Position numbers and translations under genes: made by a program. A stretch of DNA of 8,915 nt. It comes from Candidatus Omnitrophota bacterium. GTDB lineage: Bacteria > Omnitrophota > Gorgyraeia > Duberdicusellales > 4484-171. The stretch covers positions 1-8,915 of the forward strand of contig JALOBR010000059.1 of NCBI GenBank assembly GCA_023228195.1, read 5' to 3'. Positions 1-4,972 of this stretch are shown here, one piece after another. The notes beneath the pieces were generated by a model, which made no database searches, was not told the DNA's origin, and saw nothing but the letters and a program-made list of their open reading frames with translations. The first letter of the stretch is position 1. Each line of letters starts with the position of its first letter.

Positions 1-944
1 AGGCGATGGGTATACATATTAAAAGCAAGCTTCGCCCTTTCTATATCTTTTTTCCCGTAAATGCGATGTAAAATATCGGTGATATCGCTTGAAAAGCCCG
101 AAATTCCCAGGAGCCCGCTTTTCTTATTTAGAATATCCATTAATTCATCGGGCCGGTAGCCATAGGCATTCATCAAATAAGTCATAAGCATAGGGTCAAT
201 ATCGCCGCAGCGCGTGCTCATCATTAGCCCGGAAAGCGGAGAATACCCCATAGAAGTATCTACGGAACGCTCATTCTTTATCGCAACTACGCTTGAGCCT
301 CCTGTGCCAAGATGACAGGCGACAATTTTTAAATTTTTTGCGCTCTTCCCTAAAAACTCCGGAACCATTTTGGCAACATAAGAGTAAGAAAGGCCATGGA
401 ATCCGTATTTTCTAAATCCATATTTTTTTATTATTTTTTCGGGCAATGCGTAAGTGTAAGCATAAGAGGGAATCGTAGAGTGAAACGCCGAATCAAAGGT
501 CACGTATTGGGGTAAATCGGGAAAAGTTTTTCTTGATTCATGGATAACCCCAAGAGAAATAGGATTATGGATAGGCGCTAAAGGCAAACATAAAAGCAAT
601 TTTCTCAACGTGTTTTTATCCAAAAAAACTGATTTTGTAAATTGGTTTCCGCCGTGCACAAATCTATGACCGATACAGTCTATTTTTATACCCTTATCCT
701 GTATGTATTCTAAAATCAGCGTAGCCGCCTGACGATGGTTCTGGATAGCTACCTCTTTTTTATATGGTTTGTTCTTAAAACGATGCTCTATGAAAGAAGA
801 CCTGGTTCCCTTAACGCCTACCCTGTGGGCCTTCCCGGAAGAAACAACTTTACAAACCGTCGAGTTTCTCACCTGAAAGATTTTATAAGTAAGCGATGAG
901 CTTCCGCAATTAAAAATTAAAACGTTTAAAGGAATGGTTTCCAT
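1..944 (-). CDS. Acetate kinase paralogue (AckA2), C-terminus cut by window edge
   Basis: The frame is open from an ATG at 944 to the window edge, giving 314 codons. Acetate kinases have about 370-400 residues, so roughly 60-90 C-terminal residues lie outside. The family phosphorylates acetate with ATP, reversibly. Visible family signatures are NCGSSS (residues 12-17), GHRFVHGG with the active-site Arg at 94, FDSAFH with Asp151, YGFHG with His183, the phosphate loop HLGTGG from His211, DTSMGYSPL, and TRCGDIDP with Arg245. The phosphate loop is unusual: the normal HLGNG Asn is Thr and one residue is inserted. Overall it is clearly diverged from the complete acetate kinase at 7024-8124. No Shine-Dalgarno sequence precedes ATG 944. 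The frame stays open upstream to a GTG at 1076, but that stretch is hairpin-rich and does not resemble the family, so I prefer 944. The substrate could be acetate, propionate or another short acid. Confidence 0.88.
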   Translation of the reverse strand, partial: METIPLNVLIFNCGSSSLTYKIFQVRNSTVCKVVSSGKAHRVGVKGTRSSFIEHRFKNKPYKKEVAIQNHRQAATLILEYIQDKGIKIDCIGHRFVHGGNQFTKSVFLDKNTLRKLLLCLPLAPIHNPISLGVIHESRKTFPDLPQYVTFDSAFHSTIPSYAYTYALPEKIIKKYGFRKYGFHGLSYSYVAKMVPEFLGKSAKNLKIVACHLGTGGSSVVAIKNERSVDTSMGYSPLSGLMMSTRCGDIDPMLMTYLMNAYGYRPDELMDILNKKSGLLGISGFSSDITDILHRIYGKKDIERAKLAFNMYTHR

Positions 945-1017
945 AAAATACGCTAAACGTAACGCCTGCGCCTTCTCAATTTTATCCGTTCTTCCGCTTT
1001 TAATCCCTCGCGAGATA

Positions 1018-1038
1018 CCCCGGACTTTAGCCCGTGGG
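1018..1038. repeat. GC-rich imperfect hairpin
   Basis: On the plus strand the arms are CCCCGGACT and AGCCCGTGGG around a TT loop. They pair over about nine positions with one bulged base and one wobble. No T-run follows on either strand, so it is not a standard intrinsic terminator. It could be a degenerate dispersed palindrome or a structure in the 5' leader of the acetate kinase paralogue. Confidence 0.5.
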
Positions 1039-1047
1039 ATGAATGTA

Positions 1048-1053
1048 ATTATA
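1048..1053 (-). promoter_or_regulatory. Candidate -10 box upstream of AckA2
   Basis: A perfect TATAAT is read on the minus strand. The hexamer 17 nt upstream (1076-1071, GTGGCT) matches TTGACA at only three positions, so the promoter is weakly supported. If used, transcription would begin near 1041 and leave a leader of about 97 nt, containing the 1018-1038 hairpin, before the acetate kinase ATG. The box sits in a 16-bp segment that matches the small membrane protein promoter at 15 of 16 bases. Confidence 0.35.
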
Positions 1054-1060
1054 GATTTTG

Positions 1061-1160
1061 CTCGGGAGGAAGCCACGGTTTTTAAGGCCCTTCCTTAAGG
1101 GTACAGGCCCATCCTTTAGGGTAGACCGTAGAGGCTTCACTTATGCTATTTGAAACCGAG
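1061..1160 (-). ncRNA. Candidate structured RNA or regulatory element, family unknown
   Basis: Nested perfect Watson-Crick arms (plus coordinates) are CTCGG 1061-1065 with CCGAG 1156-1160, GAAGCC 1069-1074 with GGCTTC 1133-1138, and ACGGT 1075-1079 with ACCGT 1125-1129. The last two stack, with a 3-nt bulge on one side. Inside are two adjacent hairpins at 1088-1101 and 1108-1121, formed by two 20-bp tandem units. On the minus strand each hairpin is CCC...GGG around an 8-nt segment containing AAGGA. An alternative pairing (GCCAC 1164-1160 with GTGGC 1077-1073) would compete with the outer stem. The minus strand is chosen because all neighbours read that way. It matches no riboswitch class I could recall. 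It may be a leader RNA, a small RNA, or a dispersed repeat. Confidence 0.4.
1085..1124. repeat. Two tandem 20-bp units
   Basis: Units 1085-1104 and 1105-1124 are contiguous and match at 17 of 20 positions, each beginning AGGCCC and ending AGGGTA plus one variable base. Each forms one small hairpin. The differences leave the CCC/GGG arms intact, which hints that the hairpins matter. Confidence 0.75.
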
Positions 1161-1184
1161 TGGCCGATAGAAGACAAATTATCA

Positions 1185-1340
1185 CTATTTAAAAATTAAC
1201 ATTACGCCCACAACTAATGCGATAGCTAAGATGATTGTGCATATTACTATTAAAAAAATGAGCGCGACAGGCTCTCCCTCTTCCGCATCCTGAGAGACTT
1301 TTCGCGCTAGAGACCGGGACCACATCATCACGCTACGCAT
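1185..1340 (-). CDS. Small single-span membrane protein, unknown
   Basis: This is a 51-codon frame starting at ATG 1340. It has a basic N-terminal segment (Arg2, Arg9, Arg13, Lys14), an acidic patch DAEEGEP, and one long hydrophobic span (VALIFLIVICTIILAIALVV and on) that runs almost to the C-terminal Lys. I recognise no family. The frame extends in phase to a TTG at 1376, but that codon coincides with the -35 hexamer of a strong promoter. The ATG sits 7 nt past its TATAAT box, so 1340 is the better start and the mRNA may be leaderless. An ATG pair at 1328/1325 is an alternative start. The promoter makes a real gene more likely, but its size and lack of homologues known to me keep confidence moderate. 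Confidence 0.5.
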   Translation of the reverse strand: MRSVMMWSRSLARKVSQDAEEGEPVALIFLIVICTIILAIALVVGVMLIFK

Positions 1341-1347
1341 GAATGAA

Positions 1348-1376
1348 ATTATAGCACAAAGACACGCAAAGAACAA
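1348..1376 (-). promoter_or_regulatory. Promoter of the small membrane protein gene
   Basis: On the minus strand a -35 TTGTTC (1376-1371) is followed by exactly 17 nt and a perfect -10 TATAAT (1353-1348). The predicted start point, 7-8 nt on, falls on or beside ATG 1340. This suggests a transcript with no leader and rules out the upstream TTG as the start codon. Confidence 0.65.
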
Positions 1377-1447
1377 ACCGGATACTACAGAATGCAGAGC
1401 AGCCGTAAAAGTAAGAACTACAATTGTATCTAACGTCAGGGTTTAAG

Positions 1448-1522
1448 CAGCCCCAACGGGATTCGAACCCGTGTATTCAGCTTGAGAAGCTGACATCCTA
1501 GGCCAAGCTAGACGATGGGGCC
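1448..1522 (-). tRNA. tRNA-Glu (anticodon CTC)
   Basis: This is a full cloverleaf of 75 nt. The acceptor GGCCCCA pairs with TGGGGCT (G1-U72 wobble). The D-arm region resembles bacterial tRNA-Glu (TCGTCTAG...AGGA). The anticodon arm TCAGC/GCTGA encloses loop TTCTCAA, and the T arm is ACGGGTTCGAATCCCGT. The anticodon CTC reads GAG codons. The 3' CCA is not encoded, so it must be added by the CCA-adding enzyme. It lies 17 nt downstream of the corA stop and may be cut from a corA transcript, because I see no separate promoter. Confidence 0.96.
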
Positions 1523-1539
1523 GAATCTTCGGTTTGTAT

Positions 1540-2589
1540 CTATATCCAAGTTTTTTTCCTGAAATAGCGAAGCATGTAGATGCCGATGGCCAGCATAAGG
1601 AATATGGCTATGGGAAAGCCCCAGGCTCTTTCAAGACCGGGAATATATCTGAAGTTCATCCCGAATATTCCGGTAACAAAAGTAAGAGGCATAAATATAG
1701 TTGCGATAACGGTTAAAACTTTCATCACCTCGTTCATTTTATTGCTTAAACTTGAAAGGTAGGCTTCAACCATACCGGTAAGCATTTCTCGAAACATTTC
1801 CATTGAATCAGCAACCTGTATAACGTGATCGTAAATATCTCTAAAATAAATCCTTGTTGGCTCTTTGATAAGCGGAGAATCGCTTCTTTCAAGCGAACGA
1901 AGCAGCTCTTTTAGAGGAAAAATAACTTTACGTAAGAAAATGATCTCCCTCTTTAAGTGATAAATTTCTTTTAAAACAAGCTGATCGGGCCGGGTTATAA
2001 TTTCCTCTTCCAAAAATTCTATCTTTTCTCCGAATTCGTCAAGTATCTTAAAATAATTATCCGCTATGGCGTCAACCAAAGCATAAGCCAAATAATCTGC
2101 GCCCATTTTCCTTATGCGGCCTTTGGCATTTTTTATGCGCTCTCTTATGGGGTTGAATACATCTCCGACTGTTTCCTGAAAAGAAATTACGAAATTATGC
2201 CCTACAACCAAACTTATCTGTTCTATTTCTATTTCTGTATTTTCAACATTATAAGAAAGCATTTTTAAAACAATATAAATATAGTTCTCCAAATCCTCCA
2301 TTTTTGGACGCTGTTCAACATCACCTATATCTTCAAGAATGAGAGGATGGAGGTTAAAACAATTGGCAATCTTTTCAAGTATATCCGAACGATGTATACC
2401 CTCAACATTTATCCAGGTAACAGTTGGCTTATCCCTGAACACCTGGCATTCATCTGCAGAAGAAACCTCTTTATATTGGTAATCTGTTTCGTTGTAATCG
2501 ATTACCGTAATCTTTACAGGCTCCTTGCTCACAGTTGCTGCAGGTTTTAAATTTATCCTCTGAAATCTTCTTTTATCTAATTTTGACAT
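1540..2589 (-). CDS. corA: CorA-type magnesium/cobalt channel
   Basis: This is a 349-residue member of the CorA family, pentameric inner-membrane Mg2+ (and Co2+) channels. The N-terminal two thirds form the cytosolic alpha/beta and long-helix region, with charged coiled helices around residues 140-290. Two C-terminal membrane helices follow. The diagnostic GMN selectivity motif (GIFGMNF, about residues 310-312) ends the first helix, and the protein ends in a basic RYFRKKTWI tail, as is usual. The frame could start at GTG 2595, but a promoter (2597-2625) would begin transcription at about 2590, so ATG 2589 is preferred. No clear Shine-Dalgarno sequence precedes either codon. The gene has its own promoter and is followed by tRNA-Glu. 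Confidence 0.96.
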   Translation of the reverse strand: MSKLDKRRFQRINLKPAATVSKEPVKITVIDYNETDYQYKEVSSADECQVFRDKPTVTWINVEGIHRSDILEKIANCFNLHPLILEDIGDVEQRPKMEDLENYIYIVLKMLSYNVENTEIEIEQISLVVGHNFVISFQETVGDVFNPIRERIKNAKGRIRKMGADYLAYALVDAIADNYFKILDEFGEKIEFLEEEIITRPDQLVLKEIYHLKREIIFLRKVIFPLKELLRSLERSDSPLIKEPTRIYFRDIYDHVIQVADSMEMFREMLTGMVEAYLSSLSNKMNEVMKVLTVIATIFMPLTFVTGIFGMNFRYIPGLERAWGFPIAIFLMLAIGIYMLRYFRKKTWI

Positions 2590-2596
2590 ATGCACC

Positions 2597-2625
2597 AGAA
2601 TAAACCAAACTAATTACTTTGTCAA
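2597..2625 (-). promoter_or_regulatory. corA promoter, consistent with a leaderless mRNA
   Basis: On the minus strand a perfect -35 TTGACA (2625-2620), a 17-nt spacer and -10 TATTCT (2602-2597, four of six consensus) are seen. Seven nt separate the -10 from ATG 2589, so the transcript would begin at or next to the start codon. Confidence 0.7.
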
Positions 2626-2632
2626 CCGTAAA

Positions 2633-2690
2633 ACACGAATACCCACAGATCAGAAACGAATTGCCACGAATTGTTCGTGGAAATTCGTGT
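2633..2690. repeat. CACGAAT-type nested inverted repeat between the MBL gene and corA
   Basis: Outer perfect arms are ACACGAAT (2633-2640) and ATTCGTGT (2683-2690). The inner hairpin CCACGAATTGTTCGTGG (2664-2680) has a 7-bp perfect stem and a 3-nt loop. A CACAGAT word (2644-2650) links it to the tract at 4885-4971. Its left end lies just upstream of the corA promoter and its right end touches the MBL gene's stop codon. It may act as a transcript 3'-end structure, but no T-run follows. Confidence 0.7.
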
Positions 2691-3445
2691 CAAATCTCAA
2701 CCTTCATACCGTCATAAGCGAAAGTTATGTCCATTTTTAAACTTTCACGTATTTTCTCTTCAAGGGTATGAGGCTTTGCCTGAAGAATAGTCATGCCAAA
2801 ATGCGTAATTATTGCTCTTTTAGGTTTTATTTTTTTTATAATTTCAAGCGCTTCTTCAAGGCATAAATGCTGGATGTCATCACGCTTTTGATAGAAAACA
2901 ACATTAAGAATCAATGTAGTTGAATCCTTGTAGGCATCGATTAAATCTTCGAAATAATCTGTGTCAGCGACCAGCGAAATAACTTCATCACCTGCTTTAA
3001 ATTTTAAACCATAAGTTTCAACAGGGTGCAGATTTTGCACAGGAACTTCAAACCTGATATCCCCTACTGAAAAATTCCCCTTTTTAAGAATCACTTTTTT
3101 TTCCGGAAAGTCTTTTAGATACGAAAATACAACTCCATTCTCTCCTAAGGCGTCTTGCGGCAGAAAAAGCACTCCTCTTTTCTTAAACCCGCCTTCAGTC
3201 ATTGCCTCTATCATCGCATTTATGTCACCCGCGTGATCGAGATGCTTATGAGTTAGAATTATCGCATCCAGATTTGCCGGGTCTAGCTTCGGTTTGCTTA
3301 CGCTGCACCTAACCAGGGCCCCTGGCCCCGGGTCAATAAAGACGTTTGTTGATTTATATGAGAACCAAATGCCCGCGGATGAACGAAGCTGCCTAATCAT
3401 CACAAATCTTGCGCCGGCGGTTCCTAGAAATTTAATATAACTCAT
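2690..3445 (-). CDS. MBL-fold metal-dependent hydrolase
   Basis: This is a 251-residue protein of the metallo-beta-lactamase superfamily, PhnP/RNase Z-like branch. The signature THKHLDH (HxHxDH, residues 66-71) gives the dinuclear metal site. Further likely ligands are His140, Asp161/Asp163 in VADTDYF, and His215 in ITHFG. His193 may be an additional site residue. Family members are usually phosphodiesterases or nucleases, and the substrate cannot be told from sequence. The frame opens at TTG 3466, but ATG 3445 begins MSYIKFLGTAGA, the normal beta-strand start of this fold, and is preferred. It follows the NYN gene by 54 nt, and a 13-nt palindrome (3478-3490) lies in the gap. Its stop codon overlaps the repeat at 2633-2690. 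Confidence 0.9.
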   Translation of the reverse strand: MSYIKFLGTAGARFVMIRQLRSSAGIWFSYKSTNVFIDPGPGALVRCSVSKPKLDPANLDAIILTHKHLDHAGDINAMIEAMTEGGFKKRGVLFLPQDALGENGVVFSYLKDFPEKKVILKKGNFSVGDIRFEVPVQNLHPVETYGLKFKAGDEVISLVADTDYFEDLIDAYKDSTTLILNVVFYQKRDDIQHLCLEEALEIIKKIKPKRAIITHFGMTILQAKPHTLEEKIRESLKMDITFAYDGMKVEI

Positions 3446-3477
3446 TTTTATCCAGACTAGAAGCAATAAATAGCTGG

Positions 3478-3490
3478 TGGCTGACAGCCA
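3478..3490. repeat. Short perfect palindrome in the NYN-MBL gap
   Basis: TGGCTGACAGCCA is a 6-bp perfect inverted repeat around one central base. It lies 33 nt upstream of the MBL-fold ATG. It could be an operator or a chance palindrome. No adjacent regulator gene is present. Confidence 0.35.
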
Positions 3491-3499
3491 TTATGTTTA

Positions 3500-3964
3500 T
3501 TATTCTTTCAACCATATTTTTCTCAACTCGTCAGTTATTTCTTTCTGAAGCGGGTAACTTATATCCTTGGATTCCTCGTTAGCGCTTTGCTTCTCCAGCT
3601 TTATAAAATTAACTGCTCGCTGCGATACCGCGCCTTGTTTTTTCGCATAATCGCGTATCTCGCGGTCATCACTGACTACAACAAGCTCAGACACAGGATA
3701 TTTTGAATTTTTTATTTTATCTATCCTTGCCTTTATTAAATCATCCGCACTTCTTGTTCCGCTAAAAATAACCTCGAATTCGGACTCGTTTCTTGCCTGC
3801 ATTTGTACGGAGCCGTCAAAAATAATAACAACTTTGTTATTATTACTTCCTGTAAGTTTATGTTTTTTAATATAGCGGATAAGTTCAAGCTGCGGAATGT
3901 CTGATTTTTTTACGGAAGGTATTTTATAAACGAGATTGAAGCCGTCGATGATATACAGTAACAT
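3500..3964 (-). CDS. YacP-like NYN domain ribonuclease
   Basis: This is a 154-residue NYN (PIN-like) domain protein of the YacP type. Known relatives such as Bacillus Rae1 are metal-dependent ribonucleases. Visible acidic active-site motifs are the N-terminal IIDGFNLVY (Asp7, Asn10), IIFDGS, SADDLIKARID, and VVVSDDREIRDYAKKQGA. The start is ATG 3964, with GGAGGG (3977-3972) placed 7 nt upstream. The in-phase extension to 3991 lacks family similarity. The start lies inside the upstream membrane protein gene (41-nt overlap), so translation is probably coupled. Cleavage of mRNA or rRNA is inferred from the family only. The C-terminal 30 residues are charged and variable. Confidence 0.88.
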   Translation of the reverse strand: MLLYIIDGFNLVYKIPSVKKSDIPQLELIRYIKKHKLTGSNNNKVVIIFDGSVQMQARNESEFEVIFSGTRSADDLIKARIDKIKNSKYPVSELVVVSDDREIRDYAKKQGAVSQRAVNFIKLEKQSANEESKDISYPLQKEITDELRKIWLKE

Positions 3965-4883
3965 AGAAAAGCCCTCCGAGCAATCCCACAAATATTGTAA
4001 ATGCTAAGTTTAAAAGAGACAGGCCTAATCCTATGGTTTTATCGACGCCGATTAGTGCAAAAAAGTAAATTGAAGCTGCCTCACGCGTTCCTGCGCCGGC
4101 TATTGTAATAGGAATTAAGGCTATCATCATTATAATAGGCACCAGAATAAAAAAATACAGCATGCTGACATGCAACCCGAATGCTTTTGAGCCCACATAA
4201 AACATAAGCGGAGTAAGCAGCTGGATAGGTAAAGAAAAATACATGCTTTTCAAAAATACTGAAGGATTTTTTCTGAAAAAATAAAGATGATCATGAAACT
4301 CTACCAGCTTGTTTTTCAGGGAATGGTTTTTACCAAAAATTTTAAGTAAAAAAGAAAAAAGCCTTTTACTGAAAATTACGCATGAAGCAATGCCTATAAC
4401 CAAACACAATAAGCCGAGAGTCAATGCGACTTCCTTCTCCCGGAAAATTTTTCTTCCGAACATATAAGAAAAAAATGCGACTAAAACCAGCGCGATTGAA
4501 CCACTGAACCTGTCCATAAGAACGCTTGAGGCAACTTTCTTTGCCTCTCCATGGTGCGTTGAAACACTAAAACCCCTGAATATGTCTCCGGCGACAAAAG
4601 ACGGAAATATCAGATTAAAGAAAAGCCCGGAAAAAGTAGAAGAAAAAGCATTTCCGGTTGAAACTTTTACACCAAGCGCATGCAGAAGGAATTGCCAGCG
4701 AAAAACAGAAATCACAAAAGTCAGGATAAAAACAAAAAAAGACAAATATATATATAACTTTTGTGATTTTTTATAAACTTCAATTAATTCTTTATAGGGA
4801 ACCAGCTTAAAAAGAATAAAAAGAATGGCAGCACTTACGAAAAGCTTAAAGAGCAGCGAAATCGTTTTTTTCATATTTGTCAT
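3924..4883 (-). CDS. Flippase-like integral membrane protein (LPG synthase TM / UPF0104 family)
   Basis: This 319-residue polytopic protein has about eight hydrophobic spans. It begins with a short basic N-terminus and a helix (TISLLFKLFVSAAILFILFK). The central segment FFNLIFPSFVAGDIFRGF, the following DRFSG, and the AGAGTREAASIYFFALIG segment are hallmarks of the lysylphosphatidylglycerol synthase transmembrane family. Members carry or modify lipid-linked substrates in the inner membrane, and none of the lysyl-transferase domain is present here. The start is ATG 4883, or ATG 4874 three codons later. Neither has a Shine-Dalgarno sequence, because the CACAGAT repeat tract runs up to the start. 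The 3' end overlaps the NYN gene by 41 nt. Confidence 0.85.
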   Translation of the reverse strand: MTNMKKTISLLFKLFVSAAILFILFKLVPYKELIEVYKKSQKLYIYLSFFVFILTFVISVFRWQFLLHALGVKVSTGNAFSSTFSGLFFNLIFPSFVAGDIFRGFSVSTHHGEAKKVASSVLMDRFSGSIALVLVAFFSYMFGRKIFREKEVALTLGLLCLVIGIASCVIFSKRLFSFLLKIFGKNHSLKNKLVEFHDHLYFFRKNPSVFLKSMYFSLPIQLLTPLMFYVGSKAFGLHVSMLYFFILVPIIMMIALIPITIAGAGTREAASIYFFALIGVDKTIGLGLSLLNLAFTIFVGLLGGLFYVTVYHRRLQSRL

Positions 4884-4884
4884 A

Positions 4885-4971
4885 CACAGATAATCACAGA
4901 TGGCAAATCACAGATGATCACAGATAAAAAATTATTAATAAAGATAAACAATTTATCTGTGCTCATCTGTG
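4885..4971. repeat. CACAGAT repeat tract with a 20-bp inverted repeat
   Basis: Four direct CACAGAT words start at 4885, 4895, 4909 and 4919, and two inverted ATCTGTG words at 4955 and 4965. Most are spaced 10 bp apart. Arms 4909-4928 and 4952-4971 are inverted copies matching at 19 of 20 positions around a 23-nt AT-rich loop. The tract fills almost the whole trxB-flippase gap, ending 2 nt before the trxB stop codon and starting 1 nt upstream of ATG 4883. It may form a stable 3'-end hairpin on the trxB transcript. It is too short and irregular to be a CRISPR array. Confidence 0.85.
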
Positions 4972-4972
4972 T

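Larger units (their letters stand above)
945..1184. other. 240-bp non-coding stretch rich in hairpins upstream of AckA2
   Basis: No recognisable gene lies here. The stretch contains a GC-rich hairpin (1018-1038), a TATAAT box on the minus strand (1053-1048), and a nested inverted-repeat element with two tandem hairpins (1061-1160). The segment 1003-1017 holds a CTCGCGAG palindrome. Although one minus frame is open from 1076 into AckA2, its translation resembles nothing I know and does not continue the acetate kinase fold. Confidence 0.6.

Noticed and set aside
1018..1038. Intrinsic terminator
   Set aside because: The GC hairpin is not followed by a T-run on either strand.
945..1076. In-phase upstream extension of the acetate kinase paralogue to GTG 1076
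   Set aside because: The extension crosses the GC-rich hairpin and a TATAAT box and has no family resemblance. The natural acetate kinase N-terminus begins just after ATG 944.
1061..1160. Known riboswitch (cobalamin, c-di-GMP, c-di-AMP, Moco, glycine, THF, ZTP) or SRP RNA
   Set aside because: Compared from memory, none of the conserved cores is present in the right order. The GCCAC word alone is not enough for cobalamin.
1534..1716. Plus-strand short open frames, for example over corA, trxB and def
   Set aside because: They are antisense to well-supported genes, have no family motifs and lack ribosome sites.
2590..2595. GTG 2595 start for corA
   Set aside because: It lies upstream of or at the predicted transcription start, while ATG 2589 is at the promoter-defined position.
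4885..4971. CRISPR array
   Set aside because: The repeated words are only 7 bp, spacings are 3-7 bp between words, some copies are inverted, and no cas genes are near.
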